From the NCBI RefSeq assembly GCF_001654915.1, contig NZ_LXEQ01000031.1: a DNA stretch of 64,000 bases, one strand, 5' to 3'. Below are positions 8,091 to 16,881 of the stretch, piece by piece. Made by a program: the position numbers and the translations under genes. Source of the DNA: Buttiauxella ferragutiae (GTDB lineage: Bacteria > Pseudomonadota > Gammaproteobacteria > Enterobacterales > Enterobacteriaceae). A model generated the notes under the pieces. That model was not told where the DNA came from. It saw only the letters and a list, made by a program, of their open reading frames with translations, and did no database searches. Position 1 is the first letter of the stretch. Each line of letters starts with the position of its first letter.

Positions 8091-9527
8091 TTACACCTTT
8101 GCTTCTGATGCGTTGACCACATTGCTAACTTTTGCCCTCTGTGGTTCTGGCGTCATGAACTCGGGTTTTTTACGATATTTATCCAGCACATGGATTTGGA
8201 TCTTACGCAGCATATCGCCGTTAAGTTTGTAGAAACGGAAATAGAAAGCCAGGGTGATGAGATAGAACACTGCAGGCAGAGCAATCATGATGAATTGCAT
8301 GCCGATGAGCGTACTTTCGCTTTGAACGACATTTGGCACATAACCAATAATGCCAAGCACAATGGAAATCAACAGCGCAGCAAATGCCGAGCCACCTTTT
8401 ACTACCATCGTTTGTACTGAGTAGGCGATGCTTTCACAGCGTACGTTGAGCTTATATTCACCATAATCGACGGTATCCGCCACCATAATGACCTGCAGTA
8501 CCCAGAACAGTGCACTGCCAACATTGAGTAGTACCCCAGCCAGTGAAATCATCCAGATATTGTGATAACCCACCAGGGCAATCCACAGTAGTACGCAACA
8601 ACCGAGAATGGGTAACGTTGAGGCACAAGTCCATAAAACGCGCCGGGATAATGCTTTCACCAGGCGAGGGAACAGGATTAGCGTGAGCAGGTTTGCCGCA
8701 CCGGCGTAAGACATGTAATACGGGAAGAGGTCGGCATTGCCAATTACATAAGTAAAATAATAAATCGCGAAGCCGGTAATGGTATTGGCGGCAATATTGT
8801 AGGCCAAAGCCATACCTAACAGGCACGAAAGCTGATCGTTTTTATAAATAAGCCCGACAATGGTTTTTAATGTCAGCCGGCTATTCTCGGTAGTGGTGTC
8901 GTTGTCCGATGAATAGACCTCTTTGACATAGCGTAATGTGACAATAGTCGAGGCAATAAAGAAGGCTATCAAGATCAGGGTAAACATCTGGAAACCAAAT
9001 CCGCGGTCAGCCCCGCCGACATACTTCACAAACGGTAGGGTAATACCGGCGGTAACAAACCCCGAGAGGCTGGCAAAAAACCTTGGGAAAGGAACCAGTT
9101 GTTCACGTTCGCGTTTATCCAGCGTAATGGTGGGAACCAGTGACCAGAACGGGATATCCATAATCGTGTATGTCATACCCCATAAAATATAGGTGACACA
9201 GACAAACACTAATTGGGTTGTACCTTCAAACTGGTGCGCGCTGAATAATAAGAACAACACCACGGAGTTGGTTATCGTGCCTATCAAAATCCATGGTTTA
9301 AACTTTCCCCAACGCGTACGCGTGTTATTGACTATCCAGCCCATAATGGGGTCATTGATCGCATCCCAAATTCTGGCGACCAGAAATAATGTACCAACCA
9401 CCCCCACCGATAAGCCGATGATATCGGTGTAGTAATACATCAGATACATGTAAACAATACCAATAGCGAAATCTTTACCAAACGCTCCAAATCCGTAACT
9501 GAGTTTTGTTGCAATCGATATGCTCAT
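8091..9527 (-). CDS. melB: Melibiose:cation symporter MelB
   Basis: MelB imports melibiose with Na+, Li+ or H+ across the inner membrane (GPH family, 12 membrane helices). The protein is close to E. coli MelB over its whole length. The cation-site aspartates are present in FGAFGKDFA and RIWDAINDPIMG (Asp19, Asp55 and Asp59 with the ATG start used here), and the family motif KFKPW follows. I chose the ATG at 9527 because it gives the E. coli N terminus MSIS. A TTG three codons further upstream is also open, but neither has a clear ribosome site. The gene lies 83 bp downstream of melA. Confidence 0.95.
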   Translation of the reverse strand: MSISIATKLSYGFGAFGKDFAIGIVYMYLMYYYTDIIGLSVGVVGTLFLVARIWDAINDPIMGWIVNNTRTRWGKFKPWILIGTITNSVVLFLLFSAHQFEGTTQLVFVCVTYILWGMTYTIMDIPFWSLVPTITLDKREREQLVPFPRFFASLSGFVTAGITLPFVKYVGGADRGFGFQMFTLILIAFFIASTIVTLRYVKEVYSSDNDTTTENSRLTLKTIVGLIYKNDQLSCLLGMALAYNIAANTITGFAIYYFTYVIGNADLFPYYMSYAGAANLLTLILFPRLVKALSRRVLWTCASTLPILGCCVLLWIALVGYHNIWMISLAGVLLNVGSALFWVLQVIMVADTVDYGEYKLNVRCESIAYSVQTMVVKGGSAFAALLISIVLGIIGYVPNVVQSESTLIGMQFIMIALPAVFYLITLAFYFRFYKLNGDMLRKIQIHVLDKYRKKPEFMTPEPQRAKVSNVVNASEAKV

Positions 9528-9580
9528 AGGGTTCAAGGGTACTGTTACCAGCGCCCACCTCTGTTATTAGTCACACATAT

Positions 9581-9599
9581 GCCGGGCATATAACCCGGC
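9581..9599. repeat. Intercistronic hairpin between melA and melB
   Basis: GCCGGG and CCCGGC (9581-9586 and 9594-9599) form a short hairpin in the 83-bp gap between melA and melB. It could adjust melA and melB expression or stabilise the melA message; there is no T run. Confidence 0.4.
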
Positions 9600-9610
9600 G
9601 TTCGCGATGA

Positions 9611-10969
9611 TTAGCGGTGCAGCCACTCTGGCAACCAATTGCCATGTGCCTCAATCAGGGCATCGACCAATGCGTAAATCTCTTCAATACTAAGGACGGC
9701 AGAAGTATGGGGGTCTAACATCGTGGCGTGATAAACGCGATCACGGTTTTCGGTCAGAATGGCTTCCGTCAGTAACGTTTGCACATTCACGTTAGTCTGC
9801 ATTAATGCGGCCAGATGCGAGGGGAGTGTGCCAATTCTGGTGGGTTGAATGCCGTTAGCATCGACAAGGCAAGGGACTTCTACGCAGCATCCTTGCGGAA
9901 GGTTATCGATAAGTTTGTCATTGCGTACGTTGCCATAAATAACGCTCGGCTCACCGGTCCACAGAGCATTCATAATAGTGCTGGCGTACTCTTTAGACGG
10001 TTTAATCGTTATTTTTTCAGCTGTTTTGTACTCTTCGAGCTCCTTGCGCCAGGTTGCTAGCTGCTCGACACAGCGTTTTGGATACTCATCCAGCGGCACT
10101 TTATAACGTTCAATTAAATCCTCGCGGCCAGGCTTGATAAACCACGGTGTGTATTCAGCAAAATGCTCTGAGGATTCTGTCACAAAATAACCCAGCTTTT
10201 TGAACATCTCATAGCGGACAATATTCTCACAGCGAGGATTACTGTGAGCGTTTGGCTTTGGCGCTTGCCCGGACTCGTAAGCATTCAGCAACTCAGGATA
10301 GATACTGATGTATTCCCCATCGGTATTTTTTTTCTCCAGAGAAAGATAAAACGCCATGTGGTTAATCCCAGCACAACGATAACGCAATGTAGCAGGGTCG
10401 ATATCCAAATCGCGGGCCAACTCTGCCGCGGTACCTTGAACGGAATGGCATAAACCCACTTGTTTGATTTGCGGATAACGTGCGTACATCGCCCAGGTAT
10501 TCATTGCCATTGGGTTGACGTAATTCAGCATCGTGGCATCAGGACAGACTTCCAGCATGTCTTCGCAGATTTGCCACAAATGCGGGATGGTTCGCAGTGC
10601 ACGCATAATGCCGCCAGGGCCGAGGGTGTCAGCTATGGTTTGCTCCAGGCCAAAGCGTTTACAGACGTCAAAATCAGTGACGGTACAGGGCTCGTAGCCG
10701 CCGATCTGGAAGGCTACCACCACAAAGTCAGCCCCCTCAAGGGCACTTTTCTGATCGGTATGGCAGCTAATCTTGCCGTAGGCTTCAGCCGAATCCATCA
10801 GCTTGCGCACAACGATGTGCGATTCCTCCAGCCGGGTGGGATTAATATCCATCAGAGCGATATGGGCAGATTTCAGTGCTGGGCGATGGAAGACATCCCC
10901 AAGGATATTCTTCACAAATATGGTGGAGCCCGCACCGATGAAGGTAATTTTAGGAACTGACACTGACAT
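9611..10969 (-). CDS. melA: Alpha-galactosidase MelA (GH4 family)
   Basis: MelA hydrolyses melibiose to galactose and glucose by the NAD+- and Mn2+-dependent redox mechanism of glycoside hydrolase family 4. The 452 residues start with the Rossmann motif ITFIGAGST (about 8-16). The metal-binding cysteine and histidine are in GLCHSVQG (about 172) and GINHMAFY (about 202). It is nearly collinear with the 451-residue E. coli enzyme. The ATG has GGAG 8 bp upstream. It is the first gene of the melAB operon and diverges from melR. Confidence 0.96.
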   Translation of the reverse strand: MSVSVPKITFIGAGSTIFVKNILGDVFHRPALKSAHIALMDINPTRLEESHIVVRKLMDSAEAYGKISCHTDQKSALEGADFVVVAFQIGGYEPCTVTDFDVCKRFGLEQTIADTLGPGGIMRALRTIPHLWQICEDMLEVCPDATMLNYVNPMAMNTWAMYARYPQIKQVGLCHSVQGTAAELARDLDIDPATLRYRCAGINHMAFYLSLEKKNTDGEYISIYPELLNAYESGQAPKPNAHSNPRCENIVRYEMFKKLGYFVTESSEHFAEYTPWFIKPGREDLIERYKVPLDEYPKRCVEQLATWRKELEEYKTAEKITIKPSKEYASTIMNALWTGEPSVIYGNVRNDKLIDNLPQGCCVEVPCLVDANGIQPTRIGTLPSHLAALMQTNVNVQTLLTEAILTENRDRVYHATMLDPHTSAVLSIEEIYALVDALIEAHGNWLPEWLHR

Positions 10970-11221
10970 GGTAATTCTCCGTGGTGTTGTTAAACAGAAT
11001 CAGAGTGGCATGTCAGTAAAGACTTCTCCTCCATCTTCCCTGCAGAGAATTCCCACAAGCTCATATTTACTCTTTCGTTCGCTGTAATATGAGTTTATGG
11101 GAATAATTTGCCAATAAAGAAGAGAATACGGGCATAGATTTATAAGGAATATCAATGTGAGGGGGAGACTTCATTCGGATATGTGCCACAATTTATGATA
11201 ATTCAGGAACCGGAGAGAATG
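10970..11221. promoter_or_regulatory. Divergent melAB / melR control region
   Basis: This 250-bp region between the divergent melA and melR starts should hold MelR and CRP sites. An inverted repeat CTCATATT / AATATGAG is visible at 11060-11067 and 11086-11093. I cannot place individual MelR sites with confidence. Confidence 0.5.
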
Positions 11222-12151
11222 ATGAACATCAACACTGGCCGCCTACCGCCTGATCCACATATGTGTAACAGTACCGACCGTGAAACGCGTAGCCCGTTGG
11301 CACTTTATTCTGAATATCAGCGCATGGATATTGAGCTGCGTCGGCCGCACTATATGGAATCCAGCCACTGGCACGGGCAAGTCGAGATAAATGTTCCGTT
11401 CGACGGTGATGTGGAATACCTGATTAACAATGAAATAGTGCAAATCAAACAAGGGCATATCACCCTGTTCTGGGCGTGTACCCCTCATCAACTCACCCGT
11501 CCCGGTGATTGCCAGAATATGGCGATTTTTAACCTGCCGATGCATCTGTTTCTCTCATGGCCACTGGATAGGCAACTGATAAATCATGTGACCCACGGTA
11601 TGGTGATTAAATCGTTGGCAGCCCAACAAATTAGCCAATTTGAAGTTCAGCGTTGGCAACAGGAAATGAACAGCCAGAATGAACAGATTCGCCAGTTGGC
11701 CATTGATGAGATAGGGCTCATGCTTAAACGTCTGAGTTTGTCAGGTTGGCAACCTATTCTGGTGAATAAAACACCCAGTACGCACAGCAATGGCGGTAGT
11801 GTGTCGCGCCACGCGCAGTTCTATGTTAGTCAAATGCTGGAGTTTATCGGGGCTAATTACGACCAGGCCCTCACCATTGAAAACATCGCCGAACATGTAA
11901 AACTTAATGCAAACTATGCGATGGGAATTTTCCATCGTGTGATGCAACTGACAATGAAGCAATATATTACGGCGATGCGTATTAACCATGTGCGTGCGTT
12001 ACTCAACGACACCGATAAAACAATTCTTGATATCGCGCTGACTGCGGGGTTTCGCTCAAGTAGTCGCTTCTACAGCTCTTTTAATAAATATGTTGGCATG
12101 TCCCCGCAAAAATATCGCAAGCTCAGCCAATCAAAAAACTCAAGTTATTGA
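11222..12151 (+). CDS. melR: Melibiose operon regulator MelR (AraC family)
   Basis: MelR activates melAB in response to melibiose and, with CRP, represses its own promoter in E. coli. The N-terminal cupin-like sensor domain spans about residues 30-180 and contains SHWHGQVE and the VPFDGDVEYLINN region. The C-terminal AraC helix-turn-helix pair spans about 205-305, with NIAEHVKLNANYAMGIF and DIALTAGFRSSSRFY. I chose the second of two adjacent ATGs because GGAG lies six bases before it and the N terminus then resembles E. coli MelR (MNTD-like). This gives 309 residues. The gene diverges from melAB as in E. coli, but the whole locus sits at a different chromosomal position. Confidence 0.94.
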   Translation: MNINTGRLPPDPHMCNSTDRETRSPLALYSEYQRMDIELRRPHYMESSHWHGQVEINVPFDGDVEYLINNEIVQIKQGHITLFWACTPHQLTRPGDCQNMAIFNLPMHLFLSWPLDRQLINHVTHGMVIKSLAAQQISQFEVQRWQQEMNSQNEQIRQLAIDEIGLMLKRLSLSGWQPILVNKTPSTHSNGGSVSRHAQFYVSQMLEFIGANYDQALTIENIAEHVKLNANYAMGIFHRVMQLTMKQYITAMRINHVRALLNDTDKTILDIALTAGFRSSSRFYSSFNKYVGMSPQKYRKLSQSKNSSY

Positions 12152-12363
12152 TACTGCGTTTTTACCGGCATAGACACGGTTAAAATCCTCTGGATGCAGG
12201 CATCGAAGAAGGGTTCCTGTTTCGTCATTCAGGTGGTGAGAGCAATAAAATAGGGGCCACAAAACGTACATTTGGCGTCCTTTTTGAGGTTATGACAGCG
12301 GACTTCTTTTTCAGGCAGTCAAATATGATTTACCATAAGGAATACACATTCGTCGTCAGTCAT

Positions 12364-13452
12364 ATGGATATCCCTCACATGCGTTACTCCGTCGCGTTAC
12401 TTCCACTTATCGTTTTGCTTGCTGCCTGTAGCAGTAAACCAAAAACTGAAACTTCGCCTCAGCAAGCTGGCGCACCTTCAGGGGGGTTCTTGCTGCAACC
12501 GCAGCATGATGTGTTTATGCAGACGGGGGATTTTGCCAACAATCCTGAAGCCGAAAAATTCATCAATAAAATGGTGAGTGAGCATGGCTTTGACCGCCAG
12601 CAATTGCATGAAGTGTTATCTCAGGCCAAACGGTTGGATTACGTGCTGCGTTTAATGGACCAGCAGGCACCTACTACTGCACCACCTCCGGGCCCAAATG
12701 GGGCGTGGTTGCGTTATCGCGGCAAATTTATCACCCCAGATAACGTGCAAAATGGCGTGGCTTTCTGGAATCAATACGATAGTGCGCTGAAACGCGCTTT
12801 CCAGGTTTACGGCGTGCCACCAGAAATTATTGTTGGGATTATCGGCGTGGAAACTCGCTGGGGCCGCGTGATGGGTAAAACACGCATCATCGATGCGCTG
12901 GCGACCTTATCCTTTGCTTATCCACGCCGTGCGCAATACTTCTCTGGCGAACTGGAAACCTTCCTGTTGATGGCGCGTAACGAAGGTGATGACCCGCTGG
13001 CACTGAAAGGTTCATTTGCCGGGGCGATGGGTTACGGCCAGTTTATGCCTTCGTCGTTCAAAGAGTACGCGGTTGATTTCAACGGCGACGGTCATGTGAA
13101 TTTGTGGGATCCCGAAGATGCGATTGGCAGTGTAGCAAACTATTTCAAAGGCCACGGTTGGGTGAAAGGGGATTTGGTGGCGGTGCCAGCTAACGGCCAG
13201 GTACCGGGGTTAGCCAACGGCTTTAAGACCAAGTATTCCGTTTCCGCGCTGGCGCAATCCGGTCTGAGCCCAACGGCTTCTCTGGGTAACCACCAGGAAG
13301 CCAGTTTACTGCGCCTGGATATGGGCGATCGTTACCAGTACTGGTACGGTCTGCCAAACTTCTACACCATCACCCGTTACAACCACAGCACGCATTACGC
13401 GATGGCGGTATGGCAGTTAGGCCTGGCTGTTGCGCAGGCTCGCGTTCAGTAA
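12364..13452 (+). CDS. mltB: Membrane-bound lytic murein transglycosylase B MltB
   Basis: MltB cleaves peptidoglycan glycan strands to 1,6-anhydro muropeptides from the inner face of the outer membrane. A lipoprotein signal with lipobox LLAAC is followed by SSKPK. The catalytic glutamate is in GIIGVETRWGR, and the GAMGYGQFMPSSF motif is typical of the family. The start is uncertain: ATG 12364 (362 residues) and ATG 12379 are both possible, neither with a good ribosome site. E. coli MltB has 361 residues. In E. coli mltB is adjacent to srlA and pncC. Here the mel locus separates it from srl and a transporter operon separates it from pncC. Confidence 0.93.
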   Translation: MDIPHMRYSVALLPLIVLLAACSSKPKTETSPQQAGAPSGGFLLQPQHDVFMQTGDFANNPEAEKFINKMVSEHGFDRQQLHEVLSQAKRLDYVLRLMDQQAPTTAPPPGPNGAWLRYRGKFITPDNVQNGVAFWNQYDSALKRAFQVYGVPPEIIVGIIGVETRWGRVMGKTRIIDALATLSFAYPRRAQYFSGELETFLLMARNEGDDPLALKGSFAGAMGYGQFMPSSFKEYAVDFNGDGHVNLWDPEDAIGSVANYFKGHGWVKGDLVAVPANGQVPGLANGFKTKYSVSALAQSGLSPTASLGNHQEASLLRLDMGDRYQYWYGLPNFYTITRYNHSTHYAMAVWQLGLAVAQARVQ

Positions 13453-13458
13453 TCTTTA

Positions 13459-13490
13459 CCCCGCCTTGTTCTGAGGCGGGGTTCTTTCTC
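13459..13490 (+). terminator. mltB terminator
   Basis: The stem CCCCGCCT / AGGCGGGG (13459-13481) starts seven bases after the mltB stop and is followed by TTCTTTCTC, a typical intrinsic terminator. Confidence 0.85.
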
Positions 13491-13557
13491 CAGCACTTCC
13501 CATGAAGGTTTTTCCCGATCGTCGATCAGGAATTTACATCGTCATCAATTTATTTTA

Positions 13558-13572
13558 TGTTATGTTATAACA
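13558..13572. promoter_or_regulatory. Zur-like operator upstream of the metal ABC transporter
   Basis: TGTTATGTTATAACA matches the core of the enterobacterial Zur box (TGTTATANTATAACA) at 13 of 14 defined positions. It lies 27 bp before the first ORF of the transporter operon. Zinc-dependent repression by Zur is the inferred regulation. Confidence 0.6.
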
Positions 13573-13598
13573 AATCAAATTGAAGGCTTTTTCCCGCA

Positions 13599-13712
13599 AT
13601 GAATCCTTTACGGACACTTTTCACCGTGGCGGCATCAGCCCGGTTTTGTGCAGTCTTAATGCTGCTCGCCGGTTTATGGCTGGCTATTCGCTGGGCGATT
13701 GCACTGCCATGA
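13599..13712 (+). CDS. 37-residue predicted membrane peptide, first ORF of the metal transporter operon
   Basis: This is an ATG-initiated frame of 37 codons whose TGA overlaps the ATG of the ATPase gene (ATGA), suggesting translational coupling. The peptide begins MNPLRTLFTV and has one hydrophobic segment (about residues 18-36, LMLLAGLWLAIRWAIAL), so it could be a single-pass membrane protein. A GAAGG lies 12 bases upstream, a somewhat long spacing. I do not recognise a family. It could be a real small subunit or regulator of the transporter, or a coupling leader. Confidence rests on the ATGA overlap and the composition. Confidence 0.45.
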   Translation: MNPLRTLFTVAASARFCAVLMLLAGLWLAIRWAIALP

Positions 13713-14404
13713 TCTCGTTGAATCAAGTGGTATTGGGTTATCAGGGAAGGGCGGTGACACCTGCACTTACCGGCCATATTGTGCAAGGCAGCATGACCGC
13801 CATTATTGGTGCCAACGGTACCGGGAAATCGACCCTCCTTAAAACATTATTGAAGTTACAGGCACCGGTATCGGGGCAACTGCAGTTTACCGATGGGTGT
13901 GCTCCGCGCATTGCGTGGTTGCCGCAACTGGCTGAAATGGAAAGACAGTTTCCTGTCACGGTTTACGATGTGGTGTGTATGGGGGCGTGGCCTGCCCGCA
14001 GCCTGTTTTCCGCATTGAAGCGTCAACACCGCCTGCGGATAGCCGATGCCATCGAACGAGTTGGCTTGAGCGCCTACCGCTATCAGCCTATCGAAATGCT
14101 TTCTGGCGGCCAGTTTCAGAGAATGCTGTTTGCTCGCTTACTGGTGCAAAATGCGCCGCTGGTGCTGCTCGATGAGCCTTTTACCGGGGTCGATTCGCAA
14201 ACCAGCGATTTCCTGATGTCGTTAATCTGCCAAATGAATCAGGCGGGCCAAACGGTACTGGCTGTGCTGCATGATAACCAACGTGTTAGCCGGCATTTCC
14301 CACAGGTTTTATTGCTTACACAAGATCATTTCCATTGGGGGGACGCTGCTGAAGTGTTACCTCGTTATTCGCAAGTCAGTAATAATCTGGCGTTATCCGC
14401 ATGA
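13709..14404 (+). CDS. Zinc/manganese ABC transporter ATP-binding protein
   Basis: This is the ATPase of a cluster A-I metal importer (ZnuC/AztA/MntB type), about 231 residues. Walker A is GANGTGKST (about 35-43), the signature is LSGGQFQR (about 130-137) and Walker B is LVLLDEP (about 151-157), followed by the H-loop LHDNQR. The ATG at 13709 was chosen over a longer in-frame start because it gives the family N terminus (MISLNQVVLGY). That ATG also overlaps the stop of the preceding small ORF. It overlaps the permease start by 4 bp. Confidence 0.88.
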   Translation: MISLNQVVLGYQGRAVTPALTGHIVQGSMTAIIGANGTGKSTLLKTLLKLQAPVSGQLQFTDGCAPRIAWLPQLAEMERQFPVTVYDVVCMGAWPARSLFSALKRQHRLRIADAIERVGLSAYRYQPIEMLSGGQFQRMLFARLLVQNAPLVLLDEPFTGVDSQTSDFLMSLICQMNQAGQTVLAVLHDNQRVSRHFPQVLLLTQDHFHWGDAAEVLPRYSQVSNNLALSA

Positions 14405-15285
14405 TTTATCACTTCTTCTTGGAACCGTTTATTGATTACGGTTTTATGCGCCGCGCGCTCGTTGCGTGTCTGGCTTTATCACTGAGCACCGCTCCGTTGG
14501 GGATTTTCTTGCTGCTAAGGCGTATGAGCCTGGTGGGGGATGCACTTTCTCATGCCATCCTGCCGGGCGTTGCGGTGGGCTATTTGCTGGCAGGTATGTC
14601 GCTGGTTGCCATGGGAATTGGCGGCTTTGTTGCAGGGGTGCTGGTGGCATTAATTTCCGGCCTGGTGAGCTCACGAACCCAACTTAAAGAGGACGCTAGT
14701 TTTGCAGGTTTTTACCTCGGCTCGCTGGCGTTAGGTGTCACACTCATTTCGCTTCGCGGCTCCAGTGTTGACCTGCTGCACCTTTTATTTGGCTCAATAC
14801 TGGCCGTCGATAATCAGGCAACAATCTTCGTTGGCGTGATTGCCAGCGTAACGTTACTTATCCTGGCGGGTTTATATCGCGGGCTGGTGATGGAAACCTT
14901 TGACCGCAGCTTCTTGCAGGTCAATAACCGCCATGCACCTCATCTTATTCATGGTGTTTTTCTTGCGCTGCTGGTGCTTAACCTGGTCGCCGGATTTCAA
15001 ATCCTCGGCACGCTGATGTCCGTCGGGCTAATGATGCTGCCAGCAGTTTCGGCGCGCTGCTGGGCGAAAACGCTACCTGGGGCGATGTTTATTGCGGTGG
15101 TCTGCGGTTTGCTATCGGCATGGATTGGGCTGGCATGGTCTTTTGCCGCCGCACTGCCTGCTGGACCGGCGATTGTTCTGACGGCAAGCGTTGGCTTCTT
15201 TATCTCAATACTTTTCGGTTCGCGCAGCGGACTGGCTCGGAGCCTTTGTAGAGGCTGGATAACAACAAGCAAGGGGATTAAATGA
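14401..15285 (+). CDS. Zinc/manganese ABC transporter permease
   Basis: This is the integral membrane subunit (294 residues) of the metal importer, from the ABC-3 permease family (ZnuB/AztB/MntC type). It has eight or nine hydrophobic segments. The family-typical region SLVGDALSHAILPGVAVGYL (about 43-62) lies near the N terminus. Its ATG overlaps the stop of the ATPase (ATGA), and its own stop overlaps the start of the binding protein (ATGA), so the three genes are tightly coupled. Confidence 0.92.
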   Translation: MIYHFFLEPFIDYGFMRRALVACLALSLSTAPLGIFLLLRRMSLVGDALSHAILPGVAVGYLLAGMSLVAMGIGGFVAGVLVALISGLVSSRTQLKEDASFAGFYLGSLALGVTLISLRGSSVDLLHLLFGSILAVDNQATIFVGVIASVTLLILAGLYRGLVMETFDRSFLQVNNRHAPHLIHGVFLALLVLNLVAGFQILGTLMSVGLMMLPAVSARCWAKTLPGAMFIAVVCGLLSAWIGLAWSFAAALPAGPAIVLTASVGFFISILFGSRSGLARSLCRGWITTSKGIK

Positions 15286-16160
15286 AACGTTTTGGGATGA
15301 TGATGTCATTGGTGCTGGCTTGTTCCAGCCAGGCGGCGCTGGCGAAAAACCTCAATGTGGTCGCCAGTTTCACGGTGCTGGCTGATATGGCGAAACAAGT
15401 CGGCGGTGAACATGTCACGGTAAAAAGCCTGGTCGGGCCAAACGGTGATCCGCATAGTTTTGAACCCTCGCCGCAAGACAGCGTCGCGCTAAGCAAAGCT
15501 GACGTGGTTATTGTCAGCGGGCTGGGAATGGAAGGGTGGATGGACCGTCTGGTGAGCGCATCAGGTTATAAAGGCAAAGTCATTGTTGCTTCTGAAGGTA
15601 TTTCCAGCCGCAGCATGGTCGAAGACGGTAAACAAATTACTGACCCGCATGCCTGGAACAGTGCTGAGAATGGCGCGGTCTACGCACAGAATATTATGAA
15701 GGCGCTGATGGCGGCAGACCCACAAGATGCGGCGGCAATCAATGAAAGCGGCAGCGAGTACGTTACGCGTCTGAAACTGCTGGATAGCTGGGCCAAAACA
15801 CGCTTTGAATCGATTCCTAAATCGCACCGTAAAGTGCTGACCAGCCATGATGCCTTTGGCTATTTTGGCGCAGAGTATGGGGTGGCTTTCCTCGCGCCTG
15901 TTGGCTTCTCGACTGAAGCTGAAGCGAATGCCAGTGATGTCGCTGGGCTAATCAAACAGCTCAAAAACCAGCACATCAAAACATACTTCATTGAGAACCA
16001 GACTGACCCCCGTCTGGTAAAACAAATTGCCGCCGCGAGTGGTGCACAACCGGGCGGTGAACTTTATCCTGAAGCATTGTCTGATGCCGACGGTCCTGCC
16101 AGCACTTATGAGATGGCTTTTAAGCATAATGTGGAAGCCATCGCTAACAGTATGAAATGA
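15282..16160 (+). CDS. Periplasmic zinc/manganese-binding protein of the ABC importer
   Basis: The cluster A-I solute-binding protein (292 residues) has a Sec signal peptide ending near AALA (about 21). Candidate metal ligands are His58 (NGDPHSFEP), His123 (DPHAW), His189 (TSHDAFGYF) and an aspartate in SDADGPASTY (about 268-270). The long histidine-rich loop of ZnuA is missing; only the short EDGKQIT stretch precedes the second histidine. Three histidines plus one aspartate resemble the AztC-type zinc proteins. Manganese proteins usually replace the third histidine by glutamate. Zinc is therefore the more likely substrate, and the Zur-like operator agrees. Confidence 0.85.
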   Translation: MKRFGMMMSLVLACSSQAALAKNLNVVASFTVLADMAKQVGGEHVTVKSLVGPNGDPHSFEPSPQDSVALSKADVVIVSGLGMEGWMDRLVSASGYKGKVIVASEGISSRSMVEDGKQITDPHAWNSAENGAVYAQNIMKALMAADPQDAAAINESGSEYVTRLKLLDSWAKTRFESIPKSHRKVLTSHDAFGYFGAEYGVAFLAPVGFSTEAEANASDVAGLIKQLKNQHIKTYFIENQTDPRLVKQIAAASGAQPGGELYPEALSDADGPASTYEMAFKHNVEAIANSMK

Positions 16161-16166
16161 TTTATC

Positions 16167-16195
16167 CGGCCAGCATTCGCTGGCCGTTCTTTTCT
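16167..16195 (+). terminator. Terminator of the metal transporter operon
   Basis: The stem CGGCCAGC / GCTGGCCG (16167-16186) is followed by TTCTTTTCTC, six bases after the stop of the binding protein gene. Confidence 0.85.
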
Positions 16196-16288
16196 CTGGA
16201 AGTGCCTCGCGTTATTGAATGTAATCCTCTGAAAGCGCGGTTAAGTGCTATCGTGTGACCCTGCGATATGTCTACAATCGGAGCCAAT

Positions 16289-16798
16289 ATGACAGAGAAA
16301 ACATTGCGCCAATTAAGCCACCAGTTGGGCGAAGCGCTTGGGCAGCTTGGTGCCACCATCACGACGGCGGAATCTTGCACTGGTGGCTGGATTGCCAAGG
16401 TGATTACTGATGTTTCAGGCAGTTCCGCCTGGTTTGAACGTGGCTTTGTTACCTACAGTAACGAAGCTAAACATCAAATGATTGGTGTGGATAGCGGGAC
16501 GCTGGAAACCCACGGCGCAGTCAGTGAAGCCGTGGTGCGTGAAATGGCTCAGGGGGCGTTATATGCCGCCGCTGCGGACTACGCGATTGCTGTCAGTGGT
16601 ATCGCCGGACCAAATGGTGGCAGCGAGGAAAAACCTGTCGGCACCGTGTGGTTTGGCTTCAGCTCAAAGCTTGAAGGCACTGTCGCTCGCCATCAGCTTT
16701 TTGAAGGTGACCGTGATGCCGTTCGCCGCCAGGCCACGGAATATGCAGTGCAAACCCTGTGGGAAGAATTTCTCAAAAATAAGCTTGATACTGTATGA
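16289..16798 (+). CDS. pncC: Nicotinamide-nucleotide amidase PncC
   Basis: PncC (YgaD, CinA C-terminal family) deamidates NMN to nicotinate mononucleotide, recycling the NMN released by NAD-dependent DNA ligase. The motif TTAESCTGG (about residues 27-35) carries the catalytic serine, and the GIAGPNGG motif follows at about 105. The ATG at 16289 has CGGAG five bases upstream and gives 169 residues, close to the 165 of E. coli. Its stop codon lies inside the LexA box of recA, immediately downstream. Confidence 0.94.
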   Translation: MTEKTLRQLSHQLGEALGQLGATITTAESCTGGWIAKVITDVSGSSAWFERGFVTYSNEAKHQMIGVDSGTLETHGAVSEAVVREMAQGALYAAAADYAIAVSGIAGPNGGSEEKPVGTVWFGFSSKLEGTVARHQLFEGDRDAVRRQATEYAVQTLWEEFLKNKLDTV

Positions 16799-16812
16799 CC
16801 ATACAGTATAAT
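16785..16812 (+). promoter_or_regulatory. recA promoter with LexA (SOS) box
   Basis: The -35 TTGATA (16785-16790) and -10 TATAAT (16807-16812) are spaced by 16 bp, as in E. coli recA. The LexA box TACTGTATGACCATACAGTA (16789-16808) fills the spacer and matches the CTGT-N8-ACAG consensus exactly. The box overlaps the pncC stop at 16796-16798. Confidence 0.95.
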
Positions 16813-16881
16813 TGGCACAACAAAACAGCATAGTAAGCAGCGTGGCGCACTTGTGTATCACCCTGCATGACAGGAGTAAAA

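Noticed and set aside
13580..13708. N-terminal extension of the metal transporter ATPase
   Set aside because: The upstream in-frame stretch does not look like an ABC N terminus, and a different frame there encodes the small hydrophobic ORF that ends on the ATPase ATG.
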